Part shown: piece by piece, positions 22,811-30,550 of the stretch
How positions within the stretch are numbered: position 1 is the first letter of the stretch
Layout of the letters: every line of letters begins with the position of its first letter
Source: Massilia sp. NR 4-1
GTDB taxonomy: Bacteria > Pseudomonadota > Gammaproteobacteria > Burkholderiales > Burkholderiaceae_D
Assembly (NCBI RefSeq): GCF_001191005.1
Contig: NZ_CP012201.1
Span: forward strand, 2,294,001 to 2,358,000
Direction of reading: 5' to 3'
DNA: 64,000 nucleotides
Position numbers and translations under genes: made by a program
The notes under the pieces: generated by a model
Told to the model about the DNA's origin: nothing
Seen by the model: the letters and a program-made list of their open reading frames with translations, nothing else
The model's database searches: none

Positions 22811-25234
22811 ATGCCGGATTCCGTCAACAAGCAAGACCCCGCCCCGCGCCAGCAGGCCGAAGCAGCCTGGCAGGAGCTGGCGCGCGCCATCGCCGCAGCC
22901 GACAATGTCAGCGAACAAGGACCGGACCATCCCCTGCCGCCGGACCAGGTGGGCGAACTGACCATCATCGGCTCCGGCATCGAAACGGTCGGCTTCTCGC
23001 TCGGCGACCAGGAACTGATACGCAGCGCCGACCATGTTTTCTACTGCGTGGCCGACCCGGCCACCGTGGTCTGGATCAGGGACTTGCGGCCCGACGCGCA
23101 TGACCTGTACGTGCTGTACGACGACAACAAGGTGCGCTATGTGACGTATATGCAGATGGCGGAGGCCATGCTCCACCACGTGCGCCAGGCGAAGAAGGTG
23201 GTGGCGATCTATTACGGGCATCCGGGCGTTTTCGTCCTCTCCACCCACCGCGCCATCCTGATCGCCCGCCGTGAAGGACACCGCGCCACCATGCGCGCCG
23301 GCGTCAGCGCGCTGGATTGCCTGTGCGCCGACCTGGGCGTGGACCCCAGCCACCCCGGCCTGCAGACCCACGAGGCCTCGGACATGCTGATCCGCCTGCG
23401 CAAGCCGGACACCAGCCTGCACGTGGTGCTGTGGCAGGTCGGCCTGATCGGCGAAATGGGTTTCCGCCGCAAAGGCTATGTGAACAGCAATTTCTCCATA
23501 CTCATCGACTATCTGCAAGGGGTGTACGGCAAAGACTATCCCGTCACCCATTATGTGGCTTCGCGCTATCCGACCATCCCGCCGCTGATCGAAACCTATC
23601 CCCTCTCCCGCCTACACGAGCCGGACATCCAGCTGCGTGTGACCGGCATCTCCACCTTCTATCTGGCGCCGCGCGACGCGGTGGAGGCGGACCACGATAT
23701 GCTGCAGCGCCTTGGCCTGCTGCAGCCGGGCGAAACGGTCAAGCCCGCAGGCAGTCCGCTGCGCGATATCGGCCGCTATGGCCCACGCGAAATGAAAGCC
23801 TTCAAAGCTTTCAAGAACTTCCGCATCCCGCGCGATTATCGCTGGCAGGAGGACACCGGCGCCAGCCGCTTCCTGCTGCGGCTCAAGCAGGATCTGAACT
23901 TTCAGGATCTGTACCGCCGTACTCCCGGCCAGGCCGTTGCCGCCGAAGCCTTTTCCGGCCTGAGCGAGCGCGAACAGTATCTGCTGGCGACGCGCGATCC
24001 GGGCGGCATCCAGATCGCGGCCAAGGGCGCTGCCCTGCGCTCGGACGCCAACCAGGGCTTCCTGCATGCGCTGCTGAACCAGCGGCCGCTGGCGCGCCAG
24101 GTGCTGCAGCTGGCGCAGTCCAAAACCCAGGGCGGCAAGGACAAGCTGGTCCAGCTGGCCGGCAAGCACGATCTGTCACCGGATATGGACAATATGCGCA
24201 GCGATATCGATCTGCTGCTGCGCGAGCATCTGGGTGCCTGGACCGGCGTGTATTACGGCGATGCGGGCCAGTTGATCGTCCTGATCGGCAATGCCGGCGG
24301 GCCGCGCAGCAGCGGCTTGTTCGTTAACGGCGTGCAGATACGGCCCTTCAAATTCCAGCGCGGCGTGCTGCAATGGCAGGCGCAGCGCGGCAACCGTAGC
24401 AACGGCTTGCTGCGCTTCGACGTGGACCAGAACGGCAAGCGGCGCCTGATCGGCTGCAATATCTGGCCCGCCGGGCAGGATATGCCGAAGAATGCCGCTT
24501 TCTCCGCGCGCGAACCCGAGCTGCAAAGACCACACCCCAGCCAGCGCGTGGGCCGCTACCGGCAGGCCAGCAGCGGCGGCACGCTGGAACTGGCCGTCAC
24601 CAGCGATCCGCAGCGCGGACGCTATCTGGCGGCCCGCCTCAACGGCCAAGTGCTGCCCGGCGCGCTCAAGGCCGATGGCAACAGCCTGACGGTGGGCGAG
24701 AACCGCTTCGAGTTCGGCGCACCAGGCAGCAGCGCCGATGGCCTGTGGCTGCCGCAAGCCGGCCAGCTCGACCTGTTCGGCGGCCGCTATATCGTGCGCG
24801 TGGCCGGCAAGGGGCAGACCGTGTCCCACACCCTGGTTCTGGGACGGGGCGAGGCGGCTATCGACGGCACCGCCCTCACGCCAGCGGTGACGGGACTGAC
24901 GGCCTTCACCTGGTCGGATGGTCCGGTGCAAGCGCGCAGCGGCAGCCTGCAGGTACAAATCGACCCTGTGACCTTGCTTCCGCTGCTCTTCGGCACCCTG
25001 CAAACGGCGGCAGGCGAGCAGCAGCAGTGCTATGGCATGGTGGCGGCCGGCCCCAATGCCGTGGCCGAGCGGCCGGAACCCGATTTCAGCCTCCCCTTGC
25101 CCGCCTGGCAATCGCTGGTGGCCCTATGTTCCAATGCCAGCCGCACGGGCGGCCTGCTGCTTTGGCATAAATGGGAAAAGGCGCAGTTCGCGGCCAAGGT
25201 CATGAATGTGGCCCTGCGCCGCCTGCTACCCTGA
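22811..25234 (+). CDS. borosin-type peptide backbone N-methyltransferase-like multidomain protein
   Basis: An 807-residue protein. Residues 48-290 are a tetrapyrrole-methylase-fold SAM methyltransferase that resembles OphMA of fungal borosin biosynthesis (from memory): LTIIGSGIETV, FYCVADPAT, DLYVLYDDNK.RY.TY.QMAEAML, YYGHPGVFV, GVSALDCLCADLGVDP, TSLHVVLWQVG and HYVASRYPTIPPLIE-type segments, in order. Tyr and Arg residues used by OphMA in alpha-N-methylation lie in these blocks. Residues 345-405 (LSEREQYLLATRDPGGI) resemble the LigA-like clasp/leader-binding helices. About 415-465 looks like a Nif11-type RiPP leader domain. Residues 470-807 are beta-rich and unknown. No obvious hydrophobic core peptide is found at the C-terminus, unlike OphMA. 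The start has AAGGA eight bases upstream. Confidence 0.8.
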   Translation: MPDSVNKQDPAPRQQAEAAWQELARAIAAADNVSEQGPDHPLPPDQVGELTIIGSGIETVGFSLGDQELIRSADHVFYCVADPATVVWIRDLRPDAHDLYVLYDDNKVRYVTYMQMAEAMLHHVRQAKKVVAIYYGHPGVFVLSTHRAILIARREGHRATMRAGVSALDCLCADLGVDPSHPGLQTHEASDMLIRLRKPDTSLHVVLWQVGLIGEMGFRRKGYVNSNFSILIDYLQGVYGKDYPVTHYVASRYPTIPPLIETYPLSRLHEPDIQLRVTGISTFYLAPRDAVEADHDMLQRLGLLQPGETVKPAGSPLRDIGRYGPREMKAFKAFKNFRIPRDYRWQEDTGASRFLLRLKQDLNFQDLYRRTPGQAVAAEAFSGLSEREQYLLATRDPGGIQIAAKGAALRSDANQGFLHALLNQRPLARQVLQLAQSKTQGGKDKLVQLAGKHDLSPDMDNMRSDIDLLLREHLGAWTGVYYGDAGQLIVLIGNAGGPRSSGLFVNGVQIRPFKFQRGVLQWQAQRGNRSNGLLRFDVDQNGKRRLIGCNIWPAGQDMPKNAAFSAREPELQRPHPSQRVGRYRQASSGGTLELAVTSDPQRGRYLAARLNGQVLPGALKADGNSLTVGENRFEFGAPGSSADGLWLPQAGQLDLFGGRYIVRVAGKGQTVSHTLVLGRGEAAIDGTALTPAVTGLTAFTWSDGPVQARSGSLQVQIDPVTLLPLLFGTLQTAAGEQQQCYGMVAAGPNAVAERPEPDFSLPLPAWQSLVALCSNASRTGGLLLWHKWEKAQFAAKVMNVALRRLLP

Positions 25235-25243
25235 GCAGGCCGC

Positions 25244-25909
25244 ATGCTGCTGCTCGACTACGACATCCGGCGCTACGCCTTTGCCAAGGTGGTGGCGCGC
25301 CAGGTCTACCGCGTGCCGGCACTTGAGCGGCTGCACGTGTACTGGCTGGCGCAGAAGATCCGGCGCAGCGCGGCGCCCTGTTTGACGCATGCGGACAATC
25401 TGCTGCTGCGCCAGCGCATGCAGGACTTGCCGGACGACGACCTGTTCTACGTGATCTATAACGCTTTCGTCAAAGAGGTGATCGGCACCGCCTTCCAGCG
25501 CCGCCTGTCCTATTCGATGCATCCGAAAATGCGCGTGCACCTGGCCGGCACGCCATCGGTCAGCAACTGGCACCGCGACGCCGATGTGACCGGGCGCGTC
25601 GACCAGATCAATGTCTGGCTGCCTTTCACCGACACTTTCGACAGCAACACGCTCTGGGTTGAAAGCGATTATGGCAAGGGCGACTACCAGCCCATCCCGG
25701 TGCGCTACGGCCAGGCGCTGGTTTTCGACGGCGGCTACCTGTCCCATGGCAGCGTCGCCAACGACACGCAGCAGACCCGCGTGAGTATCGACTTCCGCTT
25801 CGCCCCGCGCGGAGACAGCCTGCCGCCCAAGGCAAAAGCCATTCTGGGACGGCGTCCGGCCGATTTGAACAGAGGGCAAACAATGGAGACTCTAGAATAT
25901 GAGTACTGA
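25244..25909 (+). CDS. 2-oxoglutarate/Fe(II) oxygenase, StrG/phytanoyl type
   Basis: A 221-residue putative non-haem iron oxygenase. The metal triad is visible as His110-Arg-Asp112 (SNWHRDADV) and His168 (YLSHGSV), with Arg179 (TRVSIDFRF) at the expected 2-oxoglutarate-binding distance. The overall pattern, including MRVHLAGTPSVSNWHRD, INVWLPFTD and NTLWVES, resembles StrG-type enzymes of streptomycin and similar pathways. Such enzymes hydroxylate small molecules, sugars or peptides. It starts nine bases after the methyltransferase-like gene and overlaps the next by 11 bases, so it is tightly co-expressed; its substrate may be a product of the same locus (inference). Confidence 0.78.
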   Translation: MLLLDYDIRRYAFAKVVARQVYRVPALERLHVYWLAQKIRRSAAPCLTHADNLLLRQRMQDLPDDDLFYVIYNAFVKEVIGTAFQRRLSYSMHPKMRVHLAGTPSVSNWHRDADVTGRVDQINVWLPFTDTFDSNTLWVESDYGKGDYQPIPVRYGQALVFDGGYLSHGSVANDTQQTRVSIDFRFAPRGDSLPPKAKAILGRRPADLNRGQTMETLEYEY

Positions 25910-27146
25910 TATCAAAACCATGGCAATCGCCGGTGCCAAGACATTCGCCGGCGTCTGGGGCTTCAGCGACTTCTGGAAACGCTCGAACACCTTTCACAGT
26001 TATCTGCGCTTTGTCGATGCCGCCGAAAGACGCTGGGGCAGGACCGATCCGGCGCTGCGGCCAATGCAGGATCTGCGGACGACGCTGATCGGCGAGAATG
26101 CCGGCTTCTTCCAGCCCTATATCGGCGCCGACCAGGTATGGGCCGACGACTACGGCTGGTGCGGCCTGGCCAGCGCCGAAGCCAGCGTCTATCTGCAATC
26201 CATCGGCGACGCTCCCAACGCGCAAAAGTATGCCGACATCGCCCGCGCGTGCTGGGAACAGATGATGGAAACCGGCTACGACAACAGCAAGGACGCGACC
26301 CCGGTTCCCCATGGCTGCGGCAATATCTCACCGGACCGCAAGCGCAATGGCGGCGGCTACGGCACGCGCAATACCGTCACCAATGTCAACCTGATGCTCC
26401 TATCCTACCGCCTGCACAAGCTCCATGGTCCCGGGCGCTACCTCGACTTTGCACTGAGCCAGGCCGCCTGGTTTGGCCAATGGTTCACGCTCAATTATCC
26501 ATCGCTCGACAACGGCCCCTATCTGCGCACGCTGTCTGGGCCGCTAAGCCTGATCCACGAACGGCCCATGGCCGAGAAAACCTATGTGCGCGAAGAGTAT
26601 CCGGACTGGGAACGGGGCTGGGTCTGGACCGGCGACCAGGGGCTGCTGCTGATGGGTCTTGCAGCCATCCTGCAGGAGGGCACCCCGCCGCCCGGCTTCA
26701 GCCTGCGCCTATACCAGGACAGCTTTGTCAAGCTGGCTGCCGGTGTGGAAAGCCTGTTGTTTGGTGGTTCGGACAAGGTGCTGCGCGAGCCGCCCTTCAA
26801 CTCCAGCTTCGGCCACTCCTATGCCGGCGACTATATCGGCGGGCGCGGCGTCCTGCTGCGCTATGCCTCGGAACCGCTGGTATCGCAGACGCTTGGCCGG
26901 CCCCTGTCCCCGCAAGGCATCAACGCCACGGCGAACGCGGTCTGGAACAGCCGCGACGCGCGTGGCGTGTTCGGCAGCCTGTGGAATCCAGCCGGCGACC
27001 AGGCCTTCAACGCGGGCTTCGTCAAAGCCTGGGGCAATGGCGAACCGTCCATCACAGGCTGGCAAGGGGCCGCTTTCGACGGCGTCCTGCAAGCCTGCGG
27101 CCTGGATGCGCTGACGGCGGCCATCCGCCTGGAGACCAAGGCCTAA
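25899..27146 (+). CDS. glycoside hydrolase family 76-like (alpha/alpha)6 barrel protein
   Basis: A 415-residue protein with the look of a GH76 alpha-mannanase-type fold: ADQVWADDYGWCGLA holds an Asp83-Asp84 pair as in the GH76 catalytic DD-x-x-WW-x-LA motif, followed by GGGYGTRNTVTNVNLMLLSYRL (shown as GGGYGTRNTVTN then LMLLSYRL), YLDFALSQAAWF, and GWVWTGDQGLLLMGLA. No signal peptide is present, unusual for secreted GH76 enzymes, so a cytoplasmic role or a non-hydrolytic use is possible. The start overlaps the oxygenase gene; GGAG lies ten bases upstream. It is the last gene of the operon, ending three bases from the convergent nemR stop. Confidence 0.7.
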   Translation: MSTDIKTMAIAGAKTFAGVWGFSDFWKRSNTFHSYLRFVDAAERRWGRTDPALRPMQDLRTTLIGENAGFFQPYIGADQVWADDYGWCGLASAEASVYLQSIGDAPNAQKYADIARACWEQMMETGYDNSKDATPVPHGCGNISPDRKRNGGGYGTRNTVTNVNLMLLSYRLHKLHGPGRYLDFALSQAAWFGQWFTLNYPSLDNGPYLRTLSGPLSLIHERPMAEKTYVREEYPDWERGWVWTGDQGLLLMGLAAILQEGTPPPGFSLRLYQDSFVKLAAGVESLLFGGSDKVLREPPFNSSFGHSYAGDYIGGRGVLLRYASEPLVSQTLGRPLSPQGINATANAVWNSRDARGVFGSLWNPAGDQAFNAGFVKAWGNGEPSITGWQGAAFDGVLQACGLDALTAAIRLETKA

Positions 27147-27149
27147 AAA

Positions 27150-27740
27150 CTATTTGGGTGGCTTGAGCAGTTGCCGCGTCCCCGTCATGGCGCTTTCCAG
27201 CGGGGCGCGGCTGCGTGTGACCTTGGCCAGCAGGCTGGCGCCCAGCCATAGCTGATAGAGAGTATTCGCCAGTTGCGCGGCATCCTTCACATGGGCCAAC
27301 GAACCATCGGTGCGGCCCTCAGCGATACACTGGGTCAAGCGCTGGATCACGCCTTGCGTACCCTGCTCCAGCGTCACGCGCATGCTCTCCGACAGGTCGC
27401 TCACTTCGGCGCTCAGCTTGACCGCCAGGCATTTCGCCGCCGGATCTTCGCCGCCCTGCGCATCGAGCCAGTACTGCCAGAAACCCATCAGCCTTTGCTG
27501 CGCCTTGCCCGGCCGCGCCAGCAAGTCGTCGAGAAAGGCCAGATAAGCGCCGAAGTACCAGTCAAGCAACGCCTGTCCAAAGCCTTCCTTGGAATCGAAA
27601 TAGTGGTAGAAGGAACCTTTGGGAATGCCAGCCGTCGCCAGCAGCTCGGTCAGGCCAACCGCCGTATAGCCCTTGTTCAGCAACAGCGGCTTGGCGACTT
27701 CAAGGATGTGCTGACGGAGATCAGTGATTTGCGTGCTCAT
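27150..27740 (-). CDS. nemR: TetR-family electrophile/hypochlorite sensor NemR
   Basis: A 196-residue TetR repressor that I recognise as a NemR orthologue. The DNA-binding helix-turn-helix (GLTELLATAGIPKGSFYHYF) and the ligand domain CLAVKLSAEVSDLSESMR and YQLWLGASLLAKVTRS correspond segment for segment to E. coli NemR. The redox pair of E. coli (Cys106 and Lys175) is present as Cys104 and Lys173 with identical spacing, so it should lose DNA binding on reaction with hypochlorite or electrophiles. A matching box lies 22 bases upstream, for autoregulation, and two more lie before the CurA-type reductase. The start at 27740 (MSTQITD) is preferred to 27749. Confidence 0.9.
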   Translation of the reverse strand: MSTQITDLRQHILEVAKPLLLNKGYTAVGLTELLATAGIPKGSFYHYFDSKEGFGQALLDWYFGAYLAFLDDLLARPGKAQQRLMGFWQYWLDAQGGEDPAAKCLAVKLSAEVSDLSESMRVTLEQGTQGVIQRLTQCIAEGRTDGSLAHVKDAAQLANTLYQLWLGASLLAKVTRSRAPLESAMTGTRQLLKPPK

Positions 27741-27761
27741 GCCCCGCATCTTAGAACAAAC

Positions 27762-27776
27762 TAGACCAGTCGTCTA
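27762..27776. promoter_or_regulatory. NemR-type box 3 (autoregulatory)
   Basis: TAGACCAGTCGTCTA, identical to the two copies in front of the CurA-type reductase, 22 bases upstream of the nemR start codon. Confidence 0.8.
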
Positions 27777-27898
27777 TATCTCTGCTTGCACTGAATAGCA
27801 TGCCAACATCATGCCTGCCTTTTGCGCTAGCATGGTGAGCTATGCAGCCTGCTGCTGCAGGCCGGATTTTTGCCAATTCATGCTTCTCTGGAGGAAAG

Positions 27899-28249
27899 AT
27901 GATTGTCGAGTATATTCGCTACAAGCTGCATCACACGGAAACGGCGTCCGCCGAGGAAGCGTCTGCCGCATTCGAGGCGGCTTATCGCAACGCCTGCGCC
28001 TCGCTGGATATTTCGCCGCACTGCCTGTCTTACGAGCTGTCGCGCTGCGTTGAGGAAACCGACCATTATGTGCTGCGGATTGAATGGGATTCGGCCGAGG
28101 GACATCTGAGCGGCTTTCGCCGCGCGCCGGAGTTCGCGCCGTTTCTGGCGGCGATCCGCCCGTATATCAATCAGATCGAAGAGATGCGGCATTATGCACC
28201 GGTACGCATCGGCAGCGGCGCGCACGCGAAAGATGGGGCGCCGGCATAA
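27899..28249 (+). CDS. antibiotic-biosynthesis-monooxygenase-fold protein
   Basis: A 116-residue protein of the small dimeric ferredoxin-like ABM fold. It begins MIVEYIRYKL, has an AFEAAYRNACASLD helix, a central strand (CLSYELSRCVEETDHYVLRIEWDS split across it) and a C-terminal helix with FAPFLAAIRPYI. Many such proteins are quinol monooxygenases or haem-degrading enzymes, but most are uncharacterised. The start has GGAGGAA directly upstream. It is divergent from nemR with 158 bases between and could in principle also respond to the NemR box there. Confidence 0.7.
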   Translation: MIVEYIRYKLHHTETASAEEASAAFEAAYRNACASLDISPHCLSYELSRCVEETDHYVLRIEWDSAEGHLSGFRRAPEFAPFLAAIRPYINQIEEMRHYAPVRIGSGAHAKDGAPA

Positions 28250-28281
28250 TTACGGTATAAACCATTTACATGGAGATCTGG

Positions 28282-28677
28282 ATGCGTACGAGTGAGGATA
28301 TTTGCCTGCGCGGCAGCTGTCTTTGCGGCGGCATCCGCTATCGGATGCAAAAGCCGGTGCGCTATGCCTGTCATTGCTACTGCACCATGTGCCGGAAACA
28401 GCATGGCGCGGCAGCAGGCTCGTACGCCGTTTTGCCCAGCGCGAATGTGGTGTTTGAGCGAGGCGCGGAACTGGTGACGGAATACGCCTCCTCCGAGCAA
28501 GGAAGGCGCGGCTTTTGCAGCGTTTGCGGTTCAACCTTATTCTGGCGCAGCACGCAGACGCCGCAGACCATCGCCATCACATTGGGAACGCTGGATCAGG
28601 CATACGACGGTCCGGTGGAGCAGGAACTGCATACCGATACCAAGCCGGCCTGGCTGCCACTTCGCTCGCCGGGATAA
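28282..28677 (+). CDS. GFA/CENP-V-type zinc-binding protein
   Basis: A 131-residue protein of the GFA family (glutathione-dependent formaldehyde-activating enzyme-like). It has the zinc ligands Cys-x-Cys in GSCLCGGIRY, CHCYCTMCRKQHG and FCSVCGSTLFW in the standard order. Most family members have unproven roles. The start at 28282 (MRTSED) has GGAG six bases upstream; an in-frame ATG at 28270 lacks a site. It follows the ABM protein on the same strand by 32 bases. Confidence 0.85.
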   Translation: MRTSEDICLRGSCLCGGIRYRMQKPVRYACHCYCTMCRKQHGAAAGSYAVLPSANVVFERGAELVTEYASSEQGRRGFCSVCGSTLFWRSTQTPQTIAITLGTLDQAYDGPVEQELHTDTKPAWLPLRSPG

Positions 28678-28702
28678 ATGCGGGCTAGGCGCCCCTCTCA
28701 GC

Positions 28703-29584
28703 TCACGGCGCGGCGCAAGCGGCGGCGGCCGATGCCCACAGCACGGCCGCGGCATCGTCGGCGGCCTTGACCATCAGGCCGCCCTTGGCAGCGCTGGCCG
28801 CTTCGGCGGCACGCAGCTCGGAAAGCATGGCATCGAGGCCGCGCGTGGTACAGGCTTCGACCAATTGTGCCGGCGAATACAGTTCATACGGGTCGGACAG
28901 GCGATAGAAGCCATCGGTCATGCTTAGCAATGTGGTGCCGGGTTCTATCCGCAACACGGACTTGCGCGCGGCGAATGGGCCTTGGGGATGCAAGCACAGT
29001 ATCGATGGCTCTGGCGCAGCGTTTTGCTCTTCGCGGCGGCGCCTCAGCAAGGGCGTCAGCAAGGTGCGGCGTTCCGCAGGGTCGCTCACGCCTTTCGCCA
29101 GCATGGCGCCGATTTCGCGCTGCAGCACGCCTTCTTGCGGATTGATCCAGGGGTCCAGGTCGCGGACTTCGCCATCTGCGCTGCGCCGCAGCGTTTTGCA
29201 GTCGCCCAGGCTATACAGGTGTAGCTCGTCCGACTCGGCGTGGTGGAATATGCGGCTCCAGCTTAGGGCGGCGATTGGATGGGCGTAGCGCGGTATCTCG
29301 GCCTTTTCGGTACGAGCTAGCCAAGCGGCGCGGGTAGCGTCGATGGCCTGCTTTACGAGCGCATCTTGCGTGGCGTTTGGGCTGAGTATTTTGTGCAGCT
29401 CGGCGGCGAACTGGCGCGCGAACCAGGCGACGTCGCCTTCCTCCGTGTCGATGTAGTCGCATTCAGCCAGCGAGGTGGCGCCGTCGATGACAAGGATATC
29501 GGTAACGCCAATATGCTCGTGGACTGCGATCAGGTCTTCGTTGCGGTGTTTTCCTGCACCTTCACATATCGCGGTCCACGGCAT
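28703..29584 (-). CDS. PP2C-type protein phosphatase domain protein
   Basis: A 293-residue protein with the motifs of metal-dependent Ser/Thr phosphatases: an N-terminal GKHRNEDL (R-x-NED, metal ligand), VIDGATSL (DG metal ligand), LYSLGDCKT (GD), SMTDGFYR (TDG) and a final DDAAAVLW (DD). These are spaced as in PP2C, although the middle part is divergent. It probably dephosphorylates proteins or regulates a partner kinase; none is encoded nearby. It is the only gene on this strand in its immediate area and is convergent with the GFA gene. Confidence 0.75.
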   Translation of the reverse strand: MPWTAICEGAGKHRNEDLIAVHEHIGVTDILVIDGATSLAECDYIDTEEGDVAWFARQFAAELHKILSPNATQDALVKQAIDATRAAWLARTEKAEIPRYAHPIAALSWSRIFHHAESDELHLYSLGDCKTLRRSADGEVRDLDPWINPQEGVLQREIGAMLAKGVSDPAERRTLLTPLLRRRREEQNAAPEPSILCLHPQGPFAARKSVLRIEPGTTLLSMTDGFYRLSDPYELYSPAQLVEACTTRGLDAMLSELRAAEAASAAKGGLMVKAADDAAAVLWASAAAACAAP

Positions 29585-29641
29585 TTGTCTTCCCGGCTTG
29601 TTGACTTGGGGTGATGATAATCGCTTCCCTGCGTTTGCGGG

Positions 29642-29836
29642 TTATTTGCTTTTCTCCTTGGCGCAGCGCGCCGCCACGATGGAGCGGACCGTTATGTCGG
29701 GAATGGATTTGATTGCGTCTTCGCTGCAATTGGTGGTGCTGACTTCAATTTCCTCGGGCTGGGTGCCACTCTTTAAGCGGACGATGACCAGGATTACGCT
29801 GATGGCGCAGAGGAGGAGGAAAGGTTTGGATTTCAT
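29642..29836 (-). CDS. small single-pass membrane or exported protein
   Basis: A 64-residue protein with a basic start (MKSKP), one hydrophobic helix (FLLLCAISVILVIVRL) and a polar tail holding two Cys (TTNCSEDAIKS and AARCAKEK), which could form a disulfide outside the membrane. No family recognised. A longer start at 29878 would add a non-hydrophobic leader and overlap the VOC gene's end region. Codon use is less biased than in its neighbours. Confidence 0.5.
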   Translation of the reverse strand: MKSKPFLLLCAISVILVIVRLKSGTQPEEIEVSTTNCSEDAIKSIPDITVRSIVAARCAKEKSK

Positions 29837-29884
29837 TTTTCGTTCTTTATGTGCGGCGGTTCCGGCTTGATCCGACACCTCGCG

Positions 29885-30337
29885 TCAGCCGGCCGGCGAT
29901 CGCCCGAGTTCTTCGGCAAGCCCAATGAGAATGCCTTCGGGACCGCGAATATAGCAGAGCCGGTAGGCATCTTCATACCGGACCACGCTGCCGACGAGCT
30001 TTGCGCCGCGTTTGGAGAGCCGTTCGAGCGTATCGTCGATGTCTTCCACGGTGAACATGACGCGCAGGTAGCCGAGGGCATTGACCGGGGCGTTGCGGTG
30101 GTCGGCGGCCACGGGTGGGGCGAGGAAGCGGGATAGTTCGAGCCGGCTGTGGCCGTCCGGTGTGCGCAGCATGGCGATCTCGACGCGCATGCCGTGCAAT
30201 CCGGTGACGCCATCCGCCCAGTCGCCTTCGATGGGGGCGCGGCCTTCGAGGTTCAGGCCGAGCTCACTGAAGAAGTCGATGGCAGCGTCGAGGTTCTCAA
30301 CCACGATGCCAACGTTGTCCATGCGCTTGACTGTCAT
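29885..30337 (-). CDS. VOC-superfamily (glyoxalase/dioxygenase fold) protein
   Basis: A 150-residue protein with two beta-alpha-beta-beta-beta modules: MDNVGIVVENLDAAIDFFSE at the start and VMFTVEDIDDTLERLSKRGAKLV in the second, ending IRGPEGILIGLAEEL. The final Glu and the HGMRVEIAM strand are consistent with a metal-binding VOC enzyme such as glyoxalase I, a fosfomycin-type thiol transferase or a lyase; the substrate is unknown. The start at 30337 has GGAGGC six bases upstream; the in-frame region further upstream is the tRNA-Ser locus. Confidence 0.82.
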   Translation of the reverse strand: MTVKRMDNVGIVVENLDAAIDFFSELGLNLEGRAPIEGDWADGVTGLHGMRVEIAMLRTPDGHSRLELSRFLAPPVAADHRNAPVNALGYLRVMFTVEDIDDTLERLSKRGAKLVGSVVRYEDAYRLCYIRGPEGILIGLAEELGRSPAG

Positions 30338-30491
30338 GATGCCTCCTTGCTGGCTACGTTTGTTACTGGCTCGTATCCGGCTAATTATGCTGCCTTTTTG
30401 TCTCTCCGTTTGGGCAGGGGCTATTTTTAGATGACGCGTGCTGCGCGCGCCCTCGGCGCGCGAGGCTGGCGCACAGCGCCAGCAGATGGAC

Positions 30492-30533
30492 GATTCGAAG
30501 AGCCTTGGGCCGGTAGGCCCAAGTCTTCGAATC
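30492..30533 (+). repeat. long perfect hairpin next to tRNA-Ser
   Basis: GATTCGAAGA (30492-30501), a GC bulge, CTTGGGCC (30504-30511), loop GGTA, GGCCCAAG (30516-30523), TCTTCGAATC (30524-30533): 18 base pairs. Its right arm runs directly into the copy of the tRNA-Ser 3' end. The T-arm-like TTCGAATC suggests it arose from tRNA sequence. Confidence 0.7.
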
Positions 30534-30544
30534 CCACCGTCTCC
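30525..30544 (+). pseudogene. inverted remnant of tRNA-Ser 3' end
   Basis: TTCGAATCCCACCGTCTCCG on the plus strand is identical to the T-arm/acceptor 3' end of the tRNA-Ser encoded on the minus strand at 30598-30690. No matching 5' half exists to its left, so it is not a functional tRNA. Confidence 0.6.
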
Positions 30545-30550
30545 GTCCGG

